From the NCBI RefSeq assembly GCF_004153165.1, contig NZ_SEMD01000019.1, forward strand, positions 1-59,419: 59,419 nt of DNA, written 5' to 3'. The notes under the pieces are model-generated. The model searched no databases. It worked only from the letters and a program-made list of their open reading frames with translations, and was not told the origin of the DNA. The stretch comes from Sporolactobacillus sp. THM7-4. GTDB lineage: Bacteria > Bacillota > Bacilli > Bacillales > Sporolactobacillaceae. The position numbers and the translations under genes were made by a program. Below, piece by piece: positions 44,347 through 53,630 of this stretch (within the stretch, counting starts at the first letter, position 1; each line of letters begins with the position of its first letter).

Positions 44347-44436
44347 ACAGGGGATCAAAGGATCCGATTGACCATTCGTTCGTTCCAATCATGCATCAAA
44401 TTTCCATAGCCAATGAAAAACAAAGTATTAATTATT

Positions 44437-44455
44437 TTGTAAGCGCTATTATAAT
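44437..44455 (+). promoter_or_regulatory. cre site overlapping the promoter of the sorbitol operon
   Basis: TTGTAAGCGCTATTAT (44437-44452) fits the CcpA cre consensus except one base in the right arm. It overlaps a TATAAT -10 (44450-44455) 54 bases before the first gene; the -35 is poor. CcpA repression by preferred sugars is the expected effect, and the weak -35 implies an activator (GutR/GutM). Confidence 0.7.
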
Positions 44456-44508
44456 GAGAATTGTAAGAGATAGAACATGTATACCACTTCTGAAGGAGAG
44501 ATTGAATT

Positions 44509-45315
44509 ATGGTTGACTCATCATGGTTAGGACTCGAAAAGAAAGTAATTATCGTTACAGGAGGAGCATCCGGAATCGGAAAGCACATCGCCAGGACGCT
44601 AACTGAAGCGGGTGCTCAGGTAATCGTTGGTGACCTTCATGTTGAGACGGGGGAGCAGGAAGAAAACGGAATTTATCACGTTCAGCTTGATGTTACAAAG
44701 AAAGACAGTGTCGAACATCTGGTCAAACATGTTGTTAATAAATTCGGGACAATAGACGGACTGGTCAATAATGCGGGTATTAATTTACCTCGTCTCCTCG
44801 TCGATTTCAGAGGAGAAAAACCAGAATACGAATTAGATGAAAAGACTTTTGACTTAATGGTTTCTGTCAATCAAAAGGGCGTGTTCCTGATGACTCAGGC
44901 TGTGGTTCGGGAATTTTTGAAGAAGGGTTCCGGAGTGGTTGTGAATATCTCTTCCGAGGCAGGCATGGAAGGCTCGAATGGACAAAGTGTTTACTCAGCA
45001 ACAAAAGGTGCGGTTAACGGGTTTACACGTTCGTGGGCAAAGGAACTGGGTAGCCATCATATTCGTGTGGTTGCCGTCGCTCCGGGTATCAATGAAAAAA
45101 CAGGTCTTACAACGGATGCTTATAATGAGGCATTAGCGTATACAAGAAATATTACGGTTGACGAATTGGGAACGGATTATTCAAAGGCGATTCCTCTGGG
45201 CAGACCCGGACGTCTGGATGATATCGGAAATCTGGTCACCTATCTGCTATCTGATCGAGCAGCTTATATAACAGGTACAACGGTTAACATAACCGGTGGA
45301 AAATCAAGAGGTTAA
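44509..45315 (+). CDS. srlD: Sorbitol-6-phosphate 2-dehydrogenase
   Basis: Short-chain dehydrogenase, 268 residues, that oxidises sorbitol 6-phosphate to fructose 6-phosphate with NAD. The cofactor motif TGGASGIGKHIA, NNAGIN, catalytic Ser (NISSEAG) and Tyr-Lys in YSATKGA are present. The sequence pattern and its place before GutR, GutM and a glucitol PTS identify the substrate. Opening a PTS operon with the dehydrogenase is usual in lactobacilli and relatives. Confidence 0.9.
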   Translation: MVDSSWLGLEKKVIIVTGGASGIGKHIARTLTEAGAQVIVGDLHVETGEQEENGIYHVQLDVTKKDSVEHLVKHVVNKFGTIDGLVNNAGINLPRLLVDFRGEKPEYELDEKTFDLMVSVNQKGVFLMTQAVVREFLKKGSGVVVNISSEAGMEGSNGQSVYSATKGAVNGFTRSWAKELGSHHIRVVAVAPGINEKTGLTTDAYNEALAYTRNITVDELGTDYSKAIPLGRPGRLDDIGNLVTYLLSDRAAYITGTTVNITGGKSRG

Positions 45316-45366
45316 GTTTTATTATTAATTACGTTAAGGGAGGTTTTTAGTAAGGGGGGAAGTCAA

Positions 45367-47274
45367 ATGAATAAACCATCGCAGGAAGACCGTCTCTCCT
45401 TTATTATTGATAAAAGTCTATCAGAAAAAAGTGTTTATGTCAGCAATCTATCTAAAGCGCTTTCAGTATCTGATCGTACGATTCGAAATGATGTGACAAG
45501 AATTAATCAGGAATTGCTGAACATTGCCGAATTGCGTCTGGAAAAAGGACGTTACACGCTGCACATCTTTGACGATCCAGAGTTTCAGGACTACCTGCGA
45601 CGCATCCATAAGCAAACACAGCTGACCGATACTCCCGAGAGACGGGCAAATGTATTGATATCAAAATTGCTTGATGCAAACGAACCGGTTAACATGGATG
45701 ATCTCTGTGTTCAATTGAATGTCAGCAGGACCACTCTGGTGAATGACTTGAATCGACTGCGTATCACTCTGAAGCCGTATCACTTAACCATTCAGGGTAA
45801 GCCCAATATTGGGATTAAGGTTATCGGATCGGAGTGGTATAAACGGATCTACATTTTACAAAACAATGATATTTATAATCGAAATCAGTCGCTGAACGAG
45901 GACACGAAACGGTTGATTCGCCAGTTTGCCATCGACCATCACATTGAAGAACGCACAGAGGTCGAATGGACACGTTTTATAGGAGTTATCCTTCATCGCG
46001 TCCGGCTCGATCACGTTCTGCCTGACATTGAGGAAAGTTATTATCAGCCGATCATCGATTCCAAAGCGTTTCAGGATGTTAATCGATTCACAGATCGGCT
46101 TGAAAAAGTTAATGATATTGCTCTTTCACCCTATGAACGGGCATTCGCAACAATCCCGATATTGGGAAGACGTTCACCGGTTAATGTTCTTGATGTCACA
46201 TTGCTCCCGTTACCGGATAGTATTCATCTTTTAATAAAAATGATACAGGAAAAGGTTCAGAACGAACTAAATATTTCTCTCGACCTGGAAAAAGTTGAAA
46301 AAGAGCTGGGCTACCATCTTTTATTTATGATGAACCGTCTGATTTTCGGTATACGGATTCATAACTCATTAATGGATGAAGTTCGGAGAAAATATCCTCT
46401 GGCTTATGAGATTGCCGGAATCGCTTATGAAGTGATTGAAGAAAAGTATCACATCAAGACTTCTGAAGCCGAGCTCAGCTTACTGGCCTATTATTTCGGT
46501 GTCGTCCTTACAGAACAGAAAGTAAATGAAGAAAAAATAAAACGGGTAGCCATTGTTTGCGATACAGGAAGAGGATCAGCAAGATTGATCGCTGTTCAGC
46601 TCGATAAGATTTTTTCGGGAGATGTTGAGAAACAACTGTTTTCATCAAACACGGTGTCTGATAAACTATTGAAGCAATTCGACATCGTATTCTCAACAGT
46701 CCCTTTGAACGGCATCAGGACACCTGTTCTTTTGGTCGATGATATTTTTGATGAAAAAAAACTGGCTGAAAAAATAAATAAACGACTGGCATTGATGAAT
46801 CTAAAAATCGGTACAAATAAGAACGATGATTCAATCATCAGCCATCTCCTGAATAAAGAAAAATTTTTTGTACTATCTGATCGTCATTCTTATATGGAAA
46901 ATATCACGATGATGGTTGATCGTTTGGCAGAAAACAACTATGTGGATCGGCAGTTTAAAGAGCGGTTATTTAAGCGGGAAAAAATAAACCAGACAATTTT
47001 TGATCATGGAATTGCTTTTCCCCATGCGATTAATCATGTTTCGTCGGATATTATGCTGGCTGTCGGTGTTTTTCCTTTTGGAAAAAAAGTCAGAGGAAAA
47101 GAAATCAGAGTCGTATTCCTCTTAGGTATTCCGGAAAACCGAAACAATGAGACACTGCTCGATAATCTTTACGATGAGATGATCAAATTCGCAAACCATC
47201 AAGATTGGGTGATGACCGTCTCACATTCCAGAAGCTTTTCCGAAGTAAAAACGTTTTTTGAAAAATGGCTGTGA
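45367..47274 (+). CDS. gutR: PRD-containing transcription regulator of sorbitol use (GutR/BglG family)
   Basis: 635 residues. Order: N-terminal helix-turn-helix (VSNLSKALSVSDRTIRNDVTRIN), a second winged HTH, two PRD modules with regulatory His (one around DHHIEERTEVEW), an EIIB-like domain (VAIVCDTGRGSARLIAVQ) and an EIIA-like domain with active-site-like His in DHGIAFPHAIN. Phosphorylation by PTS proteins would report sorbitol uptake and overall sugar status. Activates the surrounding operon together with GutM. Two ribosome binding sites lie upstream (GGGAGG and GGGGGGAAG). Confidence 0.88.
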   Translation: MNKPSQEDRLSFIIDKSLSEKSVYVSNLSKALSVSDRTIRNDVTRINQELLNIAELRLEKGRYTLHIFDDPEFQDYLRRIHKQTQLTDTPERRANVLISKLLDANEPVNMDDLCVQLNVSRTTLVNDLNRLRITLKPYHLTIQGKPNIGIKVIGSEWYKRIYILQNNDIYNRNQSLNEDTKRLIRQFAIDHHIEERTEVEWTRFIGVILHRVRLDHVLPDIEESYYQPIIDSKAFQDVNRFTDRLEKVNDIALSPYERAFATIPILGRRSPVNVLDVTLLPLPDSIHLLIKMIQEKVQNELNISLDLEKVEKELGYHLLFMMNRLIFGIRIHNSLMDEVRRKYPLAYEIAGIAYEVIEEKYHIKTSEAELSLLAYYFGVVLTEQKVNEEKIKRVAIVCDTGRGSARLIAVQLDKIFSGDVEKQLFSSNTVSDKLLKQFDIVFSTVPLNGIRTPVLLVDDIFDEKKLAEKINKRLALMNLKIGTNKNDDSIISHLLNKEKFFVLSDRHSYMENITMMVDRLAENNYVDRQFKERLFKREKINQTIFDHGIAFPHAINHVSSDIMLAVGVFPFGKKVRGKEIRVVFLLGIPENRNNETLLDNLYDEMIKFANHQDWVMTVSHSRSFSEVKTFFEKWL

Positions 47275-47298
47275 ATTCTGATAGAGGAGTGACAAACG

Positions 47299-47763
47299 AT
47301 GTTCTTTTTTGTACTGATGATTTTTATTGGCGGCGCATTCCTCGCTCAATTGTTTTTCGGCTATTTTCAAGTCAGGCATTTCTCCCATGTTTTTGTTCAG
47401 ATGCGGAGAAAAGGGAAGGTCGCGATAGGACGCAAAAAAGGAAACCTGAGATCCGGAACGATAGTTTTTTTGGCGGTTGATCCGCACGGTGAGATCTTAG
47501 ATGCAAAAAAGATGCAGGGAGTTACTGTGATCGCCCGTTTTCGCTCGATGAAACATCTAATAGGCGAAAACATCCAATCAATATCGGCGGAAAAGCTTGA
47601 AAATGATAACAACCTGGTCAGGTTAGCCATAAATGATGCGGTCCATAATTACAAAATTGTAGCCGAGGGCGGAAAAATTGAAGAAAACCACGGAAGTCCG
47701 CTTTTCAACGCTTCGATAATGGTTAAATCCATTTTTCAGAAGTCAAAGAAGGCTGGTAATTAA
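47299..47763 (+). CDS. gutM: Glucitol operon activator GutM
   Basis: 154 residues. N-terminal membrane helix (MFFFVLMIFIGGAFLAQLFFGY), then MRRKGKVAIGRKKGNLRSGTIVFLAVD, the conserved cytoplasmic GutM part. GutM proteins help the PRD regulator activate glucitol genes, probably at the membrane. Starts after GATAGAGGAG, 24 bases after gutR. Placement between regulator and PTS genes is standard. Confidence 0.9.
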   Translation: MFFFVLMIFIGGAFLAQLFFGYFQVRHFSHVFVQMRRKGKVAIGRKKGNLRSGTIVFLAVDPHGEILDAKKMQGVTVIARFRSMKHLIGENIQSISAEKLENDNNLVRLAINDAVHNYKIVAEGGKIEENHGSPLFNASIMVKSIFQKSKKAGN

Positions 47764-47789
47764 ATTAATAAAAGGAGTGAATATTCATT

Positions 47790-48350
47790 ATGGATATATT
47801 GGTCGGATTAGCAAAAGGGTTCATTAATCTTTTTCAGACCGGCGGAAAGACCTTTATGGGATGGATGACAACTATTGTTCCGCTCGTTTTGATGCTGTTG
47901 GTCGCTATGAACGCACTGATTAGTTTAATCGGTGAAGAAAAGATAAATAAATTAGCATCGAAATCATCGGGAAATCCATTGCTCCGTTACATGGTTCTTC
48001 CTTTTCTCGGAGCTTTCATGCTTGCCAACCCAATGGTTCACTCGCTCGGACGATTTATGCCAGAGTACTATAAACCCAGTTATTTTGCGTCGGCAGCCTA
48101 TTTTTGCCATACCAGTAATGGGATCTTTCCTCACATTAATGCTGCCGAGCTGTTTATCTGGCTGGGCATCGCTCAAGGTGTTCAGACGCTGGGACTGGAT
48201 CCGACACCGCTTGCCATTCGATACTTGCTGGTAGGCCTGGTTGCCAATTTCTTCTGTGGATGGGTGACCGATTTTCTGACCGGATGGGTTTCCAAACAGC
48301 AAAATGTAACATTGAGTAAACAACTTAAAGTGATTCGAGAAGGTGAATGA
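47790..48350 (+). CDS. srlA: Sorbitol PTS component EIIC (SrlA)
   Basis: 186-residue membrane protein with about four helices; [25 protein letters not shown] and [21 protein letters not shown] are family marks. It forms the transport channel with the membrane part of SrlE. Overlaps the original ATG of the next gene by four bases. Confidence 0.93.
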   Translation: MDILVGLAKGFINLFQTGGKTFMGWMTTIVPLVLMLLVAMNALISLIGEEKINKLASKSSGNPLLRYMVLPFLGAFMLANPMVHSLGRFMPEYYKPSYFASAAYFCHTSNGIFPHINAAELFIWLGIAQGVQTLGLDPTPLAIRYLLVGLVANFFCGWVTDFLTGWVSKQQNVTLSKQLKVIREGE

Positions 48351-48352
48351 TT

Positions 48353-49372
48353 ATGGCTTATCGTTCAGCAAGAGTAGTACGTGGAAGCGGTGGTTTCGGA
48401 GGTCCGCTCATCATTACACCTAAGGAAGGAAAAGATAAAATTGTTTATATTGTCGGAGGAGGAAACAGACCCGCCATTGTTGACAAATTAGCAGAGTTGA
48501 CCGGCGGAATCCCTGTTAATGGATTTAAGACGAGTGTTCCGGACGAAGAAATTGCAACCGTTATCATTGATTGCGGAGGCACACTCCGGTGCGGTATCTA
48601 TCCGAAAAAGGGTATTCCGACGATCAATGTGATGCCGACCGGGAAGAGCGGCCCTCTGGCACAATATATTAAAGAAGACATCTATGTATCTAACGTTGGC
48701 GTGGATCAGATATCAGAAGCAGAGCCCGCAGCAGCCAAATCAACCTCTGAATCAGGCGAACGAGCGGAGACAGACCCAAAAAAAACATTTAAATACAGTT
48801 CCGATAAAAAAATATCCGAAACCTTAGCGGAGAGTGGAAATCAAGGGATTATGACGAAAATTGGTCTTGGTGCCGGAAAAGTCATCAACACTCTTTATCA
48901 GGCGAGCCGCGAAGCTATTCAAACAATGCTCAACACCATTCTTCCTTTTATGGCTTTCGTTGCGATGATCATCGGGATCATCCAGGGGTCAGGGATTGGC
49001 ACCTGGTTTGGAAAAGTAATGTCGCCGCTTGCAGGAAATATATGGGGATTAATCCTGATTGGATTTATTTGCTCTTTACCATTTCTGTCACCTTTACTCG
49101 GGCCTGGTGGTGTGATTGGCCAGATTATCGGGACGCTGATCGGTGTCGAAATCGGCAAAGGAAATGTACCACCGCAACTGGCACTGCCTGCTTTATTTGC
49201 AATTAATACACAGAACGCCTGTGATTTTATCCCAGTAGGTTTAGGGCTTATGGACGCAGAACCTGAAACGGTTGAAGTCGGGGTACCATCCGTTTTGTAT
49301 TCTCGCTTTCTGACCGGTGTGCCTCGTGTTGTTCTCGCATGGATTTGCAGCTTCGGATTATACGCTAAATAA
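48353..49372 (+). CDS. srlE: Sorbitol PTS component EIIBC (SrlE)
   Basis: 339 residues. The ATG at 48353 has AAGGTGA seven bases upstream; one at 48347 overlaps the srlA stop. EIIB part: [30 protein letters not shown], with the phospho-Cys in [23 protein letters not shown] charged linker of about 60 residues leads to a membrane domain ([35 protein letters not shown]). Phosphorylates sorbitol during entry. Confidence 0.93.
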   Translation: MAYRSARVVRGSGGFGGPLIITPKEGKDKIVYIVGGGNRPAIVDKLAELTGGIPVNGFKTSVPDEEIATVIIDCGGTLRCGIYPKKGIPTINVMPTGKSGPLAQYIKEDIYVSNVGVDQISEAEPAAAKSTSESGERAETDPKKTFKYSSDKKISETLAESGNQGIMTKIGLGAGKVINTLYQASREAIQTMLNTILPFMAFVAMIIGIIQGSGIGTWFGKVMSPLAGNIWGLILIGFICSLPFLSPLLGPGGVIGQIIGTLIGVEIGKGNVPPQLALPALFAINTQNACDFIPVGLGLMDAEPETVEVGVPSVLYSRFLTGVPRVVLAWICSFGLYAK

Positions 49373-49415
49373 ATGATGGAAAGTCTAATATCAATCTGAA
49401 AAGGAGGAGAGAAAA

Positions 49416-49808
49416 ATGGTCAATTTAAAAGAGAAGAAAAATATCCAAACAATCTATGAGAATGAAATTAAAAGTATTGGATCATTAGCTAAAGATTTTC
49501 TTAGTGAGAAGATGCTGATCTTATTTGGAGATGAAGCGCCCAGGGATTTGAAGGATTATTGTTATGGCATTGATGTCAGTCCAGTTAAAGGTAATATAGC
49601 GACAGGGCAATTGGTGCTGTTCGGAAATCAACAATATAAGATAACAGCCGTCGGGAATCTTGTACAAAAAAACCTGGTTAATCTGGGTCATATTACGATG
49701 AAATTTGACGGGAGCAAGGAAGCGGCACTTGCCGGAACCCTTTATCTCGAAGATAAGCCAGTTCCGGACATTAACATCGGAACAAGGGTGATGATCGTTT
49801 CAGATTAA
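49416..49808 (+). CDS. srlB: Sorbitol PTS component EIIA (SrlB)
   Basis: 130 residues, start after AAAAGGAGGAG. PTS glucitol EIIA pattern: LILFGDEAPRDLKDYCYGIDV, YKITAVGNLVQKNLVNLGHITMKFDG. It carries phosphate from HPr to the Cys of SrlE. The N-terminus has about 15 more residues than the Escherichia coli protein. Last gene of the operon. Confidence 0.92.
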   Translation: MVNLKEKKNIQTIYENEIKSIGSLAKDFLSEKMLILFGDEAPRDLKDYCYGIDVSPVKGNIATGQLVLFGNQQYKITAVGNLVQKNLVNLGHITMKFDGSKEAALAGTLYLEDKPVPDINIGTRVMIVSD

Positions 49809-49840
49809 GATTTATATACAGCTAATTTAATTGATGGTAA

Positions 49841-49900
49841 GGCGGCAGGAGCGAATGAACATCATCTCGTTCGACCTGCCGTCTTTCTATTTTTTTTTAA
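49841..49900 (+). terminator. Terminator of the sorbitol operon
   Basis: GGCGGCAGG (49841-49849) pairs with CCTGCCGTC (49875-49883, one G-U), with inner AGCGAA/TTCG pairing, followed by TTTCTATTTTTTTT. It also faces the end of the convergent gene. Confidence 0.75.
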
Positions 49901-49929
49901 CCTGTCTCGCCTGTCTTTTCCAGACGGTA

Positions 49930-50853
49930 TTAAAACATCACGCGCCATGTAAGAGGGCCGACGATGCCATCAGAATAAAGCCGGTGGTGCTTCTGGTACG
50001 TTTTTACCGCTGCTTTGGTTATAGGTCCGTAAACCCCGTCGACACAGACACCGACTTCTCTTTGAATCCGGCAAACCTCGATTCCTATACTACCGAGTTT
50101 GATCAGATATCCGGGAAATTGTGGGTTTGGAAGGCTGGATAAAGGTAAAGTGAGCTGGGGATCCTGCCCGGGTGCAGGGGGATTGAGCGCCGAAGGTTCG
50201 GCCTCATTATAGGCACCGATGCTTTCTCCGATTTTACTATGCGAATGATGTATTGGGGTTTTTTTCGACTCGGGCTCTTTTTTCCAAAAGGTACCAGGTT
50301 TTAACACTTTGACGTAATGAATCGGGATACCCGCCGCAAAGTTGTTACTGCTTTTTATCATATGTGCATATTGAGATTCTTTTCCGCCAGACCAGGATGG
50401 AGTCTGATAAAAGAAATCGGCAAGGCCGGTCTCCGCGATAAAGTCGATAACCGGGCAGGGTCCGTAGACACCGACTTTAAAACCTTTTAAACTGGTTTTC
50501 ATGGTCTGAAAGTAACTGCGGATCGCCGGGTAATCTGCAGGGAGGGGATCGTGATCCACTGAGAAGAAAATCGGTGTTCCGTACGTCTGACCAACCAGAT
50601 GAGCGAGAATGGAGGCATCCTGACCGTCTATCTGTGCCTGCTCACTGGAATAATACACATGTTTTTCAGGATGGGGTTTCCATATGCTGAAGATGCTGAT
50701 TCCCGCTGCTCCAATTAACTCTGCTTCCCTGATGTCGATACTGCTTTGCCGGTACGGGTCACCAAGAAATCGGCCGACCGATTCAATCCGGGCTTCTTTC
50801 AACATGAAAACAGAATTATCAGTTAATTTAGTTGGATATTCAACAGCTTTCAT
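49930..50853 (-). CDS. DUF1906 glycoside-hydrolase-like protein with peptidoglycan-binding domain
   Basis: 307 residues from the ATG at 50853, which follows AAAGGAGTGA. Residues about 20-190 are the Rv2525c-like TIM barrel (VGRFLGDPYRQSSIDIREAEL, IFFSVDHDPLPADYPAI, VGVYGPCPVIDFI); the C-terminal 65 residues form a PG_binding_1 domain (LGSIGIEVCRIQREVG, VYGPITKAAVKTYQ). No signal peptide is visible, so it may be spore- or lysis-associated. Likely binds or cuts cell-wall glycans. Confidence 0.82.
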   Translation of the reverse strand: MKAVEYPTKLTDNSVFMLKEARIESVGRFLGDPYRQSSIDIREAELIGAAGISIFSIWKPHPEKHVYYSSEQAQIDGQDASILAHLVGQTYGTPIFFSVDHDPLPADYPAIRSYFQTMKTSLKGFKVGVYGPCPVIDFIAETGLADFFYQTPSWSGGKESQYAHMIKSSNNFAAGIPIHYVKVLKPGTFWKKEPESKKTPIHHSHSKIGESIGAYNEAEPSALNPPAPGQDPQLTLPLSSLPNPQFPGYLIKLGSIGIEVCRIQREVGVCVDGVYGPITKAAVKTYQKHHRLYSDGIVGPLTWRVMF

Positions 50854-51125
50854 CAATCTCACTCCTTTGATTATGTCATCCGGAAGAAAGGTTAAGTACC
50901 CCGTTAATCCAGGAAAAACGACCCTGTACTTTATTATTAGAACATATTGGAAAAAAATGTTGAAGCAGAAATTATTCCAGAATTGTGAAAATTATTTTAC
51001 AGATTTAGTGAGAATGGAATGATCAGGGAATATGTGAGCAGGAAACGGTAAGGGTGTAACGAAAAACACAGAGGAAATAAAAGTATTGCCTGTATTGGGA
51101 GAGCAGGAGAAAGTAATACAATCAT
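50854..51125. other. Gap upstream of the DUF1906 gene
   Basis: Must hold its promoter; a minus-strand TAATAAT near 50930 is a candidate -10 with no clear -35. No gene is visible. Confidence 0.35.
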
Positions 51126-51166
51126 AAATATACGGAGAACAAGGAAATCTTGCCCTCCGTATATTT
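51126..51166 (-). terminator. Terminator after ridA
   Basis: AAATATACGGAG (51126-51137) pairs perfectly with CTCCGTATATTT (51155-51166), 18 bases beyond the ridA stop. T-rich sequence follows on the minus strand. Confidence 0.7.
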
Positions 51167-51184
51167 AAAAAATTGAATGAATTA

Positions 51185-51571
51185 TTATTTTTCCATTTCA
51201 GCGACACAGGATATTTCAATCCGGGCATCTTTTGGTAATGCACCGACCTGTACGGCTGATCGGGCCGGGAGAACACCGCCCGTAAAGTGGTCAGCATAAA
51301 TCTTATTAACTGCAGCGAAGTCGTTGATATCAGCGAGGAAAACTGTGGCACTGACAACGTTTTTAAAATCGAGGCCGGCCTCACTAAGGATCGCCTGGAT
51401 ATTTTGGAATACACGCTCAGCCTGTGCCTCAATGCCGCCGTTCACGATCTCTCCAGCAGCAGGGTCGAGTGGAATCTGACCGGAAACAAAAAGGAAACCG
51501 CCTGCGCTCACGGCTTGAGAATAAGGTCCAACGGCTTTTGGTGCGTGTTCTGTACTGATTTGTTTTTTCAT
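51185..51571 (-). CDS. ridA: RidA-family enamine/imine deaminase
   Basis: 128 residues, start after GGAGGATGAACG. Hydrolyses reactive 2-aminoacrylate and other imines from PLP enzymes. The pattern PKAVGPYSQAVSAGGFLFVSGQIPLDP, VFLADINDFAAVN and the substrate-binding Arg in ARSAVQVGALPKDARIEISCVA with the final Glu are all present. Possible user: the D-serine dehydratase at 30-31 kb makes 2-aminoacrylate. Confidence 0.95.
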   Translation of the reverse strand: MKKQISTEHAPKAVGPYSQAVSAGGFLFVSGQIPLDPAAGEIVNGGIEAQAERVFQNIQAILSEAGLDFKNVVSATVFLADINDFAAVNKIYADHFTGGVLPARSAVQVGALPKDARIEISCVAEMEK

Positions 51572-51738
51572 CGTTCATCCTCCTGTAATCAGGGCAGCCG
51601 TTTGTTATGTATTTGAACTGCCACTTTTTATGTCTATACTTATTTTAGCACACTATTCAGACATGAACGGCGATGGATTTTTCATTACCGAAAATTGTTT
51701 GATGGGAGTTTCACTTTATATCACCAATTTAAAATCCG

Positions 51739-51765
51739 ACCTCCTACTTATTTAATGTAGGAGGT
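51739..51765 (+). promoter_or_regulatory. Hairpin that buries the ribosome binding site of the DUF1659 gene
   Basis: ACCTCCTAC (51739-51747) is the exact complement of GTAGGAGGT (51757-51765), with a 9-base A/T loop. The second arm contains the ribosome binding site; the ATG follows at 51773. When folded, translation should be blocked. Confidence 0.75.
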
Positions 51766-51772
51766 GATAAGA

Positions 51773-51991
51773 ATGGCAGTCAGCACAATAACGGAATCCG
51801 CCCTGGTTCTGACATTTGACGGCGGGTTTGACGCTAACAGTCAGGCGGTTTTTCTGTCAAAGTTATTCCGGAACATTAAGCCGGCCGCTTCATATGACGG
51901 CCTGCTGGCAATCGCACAGAAGCTCGAACCGTTGCAGCAGCACGCAATGGTCACGGTTGAGCGCGACGACAAGGTTAAGATTACCGCCTGA
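51773..51991 (+). CDS. DUF1659 protein
   Basis: 72 residues from the ATG at 51773. TITESALVLTFDGG, LSKLFRNIKPAASYDGLLAIAQKLEPLQQ and a final KVKITA match DUF1659, small proteins of unknown role common in Bacillales. It is followed by DUF2922 and YvrJ genes, a combination seen widely in spore formers. The start region is locked in a hairpin (51739-51765). Confidence 0.85.
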   Translation: MAVSTITESALVLTFDGGFDANSQAVFLSKLFRNIKPAASYDGLLAIAQKLEPLQQHAMVTVERDDKVKITA

Positions 51992-52040
51992 TCTGTACGG
52001 TAATCAGCCAAATGAATCATAAAAGGAAGGAGGATGTTCG

Positions 52041-52256
52041 ATGAAAAGATTGAATCTGGTGTTTCTCAATCAGCAAGGGAAAAACGTAACATTGTCACTT
52101 GTCGATCCGGTTGAACCCGCAGATCCGGCTGCTATTAAAGCGGCGATGGCTGAAATCATTGCTCAAAATGTTTTCAGTTCACCGGGCGGGGATCTTGTTC
52201 AGGCTAAATCGGCTCGTATTTCTGAAAGCAACACCACACCGATTTCGATTAACTGA
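52041..52256 (+). CDS. DUF2922 protein
   Basis: 71 residues with ribosome binding site GGAAGGAGG. LNLVFLNQQGKNVTLSLVDP and the closing AKSARISESNTTPISI match DUF2922. Usually found next to DUF1659, as here (50 bases apart). Function unknown; a terminator follows. Confidence 0.85.
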   Translation: MKRLNLVFLNQQGKNVTLSLVDPVEPADPAAIKAAMAEIIAQNVFSSPGGDLVQAKSARISESNTTPISIN

Positions 52257-52295
52257 CGGCCGAATGGAGCAAGCCTGAAACGCATGGTTGACAGA

Positions 52296-52338
52296 ACCGG
52301 AGAGGGATGGAGGTACGCCCACCCTCTTCGGTTTTTTT
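52296..52338 (+). terminator. Terminator after the DUF2922 gene
   Basis: ACCGGAGAGGGATGG (52296-52310) pairs with CCCACCCTCTTCGGT (52318-52332), followed by TTTTTT. Confidence 0.85.
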
Positions 52339-52402
52339 CAGAGAAAAAAATTAAGAGATGGCCAGTAACGAACTGACTGTGTCTTGATGGGAGGAGGTTA
52401 AC

Positions 52403-52588
52403 ATGATGGACACGTGGTTCGCGATGATTAAAGACGTTGGTTTCCCGACAGTTGTCACGTTCTACCTGCTTTACCGGATCGAGGGTAAGCTTGACGAATT
52501 GATACAATCGGTCAGGAACCTGCCTTATATTCAGGCGACCGACCAGCAAAGAGGAGAACCGATTCAGAGAATTGAAAAGCAAGGATAA
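52403..52588 (+). CDS. yvrJ: YvrJ-family small protein
   Basis: 61 residues, start at 52403 (or the next ATG) after GGGAGGAGG. A single helix IKDVGFPTVVTFYLLYRIEGKLDELIQSV is typical of YvrJ proteins, which associate with membranes and resemble holin-like BhlA peptides. Third member of the DUF1659/DUF2922/YvrJ set. Confidence 0.85.
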   Translation: MMDTWFAMIKDVGFPTVVTFYLLYRIEGKLDELIQSVRNLPYIQATDQQRGEPIQRIEKQG

Positions 52589-52591
52589 CAG

Positions 52592-52630
52592 AAAACATCA
52601 TCCGCCAGGCAGCTGCAGGGCGGATGTTTT
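52592..52630 (+). terminator. Terminator after the YvrJ gene
   Basis: CATCCGCC (52599-52606) pairs with GGCGGATG (52619-52626), extended by AAAA/TTTT arms. Confidence 0.75.
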
Positions 52631-52772
52631 CATCATTCAATCCTGTATGCTGCGTGCTTTTGAATCTGGTTTTACGGCCAGTCAGTGTACGCAAGATGGT
52701 CTGTTATTTGCAGGGGTGAAAGTTATGGGCAGAAGATTAGCCTGTGGTTTGCTGTTTAGTGAAAAAGATCTA

Positions 52773-52781
52773 TGATATACT
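52773..52781 (+). promoter_or_regulatory. Extended -10 promoter of aroD
   Basis: TGATATACT: TG, one base, TATACT, 74 bases before the aroD start. The -35 region is poor, as expected for an extended -10 promoter. Confidence 0.55.
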
Positions 52782-52855
52782 TCTAGCAAAACCGTGTGGT
52801 TATGATTTGATTGGCCGCGGTAATCGGACGGATGATACAACGGAAGGGATCTATT

Positions 52856-53617
52856 ATGCGGACAGTAAAGGTAAAAAGTATTGAATTTGGCAGGGGAATA
52901 CCCAAAGTAGCCGTTCCGATGGTCGGCAGGGACATTGAAGGTCTGCGCCGGGAAATAAGTGAAATACATAAAGTGCCCTTCGATTTAGTCGAGTGGCGTA
53001 TCGATTTCTTTAATTCGGAAGATCCGGATGAACTGAAGAAGGCGGCAGCCGTTATTCGCAGTCTGTTTCCGGACAAACCGATAATATCAACGTTTCGTAC
53101 GGCTGAAGAAGGCGGAGAAAAAACGATCGGTACAACGGATTATCTGACTTTAAACAGTGAATTGATTAAGAGCGGGCAGGTGGATCTCGTTGACGTCGAA
53201 TTGTTCAGGGGAGATGAGACTGTTCAATCGATGGTTCAGACGGCTCATGAAAGGGGAGTCAGGGTGATTGCATCCAATCATGACTTTCAAGGGACGCCAA
53301 GCCTCGAAACGATGATTTCCCGTCTGAAGAAAATGCAGACGCTGAATGCGGACCTGACCAAAATCGCGGTTATGCCGAAGTCAATCAGTGATGTCCTTAC
53401 GCTGTTAAAGGTGACGGAAATGATGAAAACAACGGTCGCGGACCGGCCTTTTATCACGATGTCGATGTCAAAAATGGGGATGATCAGCCGCTTAACCGGC
53501 GAGTTGTTTGGATCAGCGGTTACTTTCGGATCGGCCGCCCGGACTTCCGCACCCGGGCAAATCGAGGCCGTTAAACTCGCTGAATGGCTGGAATTTTTCC
53601 ATCGATATTTATCATAA
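52856..53617 (+). CDS. aroD: 3-dehydroquinate dehydratase, type I
   Basis: 253 residues; the ATG at 52856 follows GGAAGGG. Third step of the shikimate pathway via a Schiff base. Seen: VEWRIDFF (substrate Glu/Arg), VIASNHDFQGTP with the catalytic His, the Schiff-base Lys in LTKIAVMPKS, MSMSKMGMISRLTGELFGSAVTFGS and APGQI. Complete and single-copy here, not next to other aro genes, so it may instead serve quinate/shikimate use. Confidence 0.93.
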   Translation: MRTVKVKSIEFGRGIPKVAVPMVGRDIEGLRREISEIHKVPFDLVEWRIDFFNSEDPDELKKAAAVIRSLFPDKPIISTFRTAEEGGEKTIGTTDYLTLNSELIKSGQVDLVDVELFRGDETVQSMVQTAHERGVRVIASNHDFQGTPSLETMISRLKKMQTLNADLTKIAVMPKSISDVLTLLKVTEMMKTTVADRPFITMSMSKMGMISRLTGELFGSAVTFGSAARTSAPGQIEAVKLAEWLEFFHRYLS

Positions 53618-53630
53618 ATAGACGGGCATG

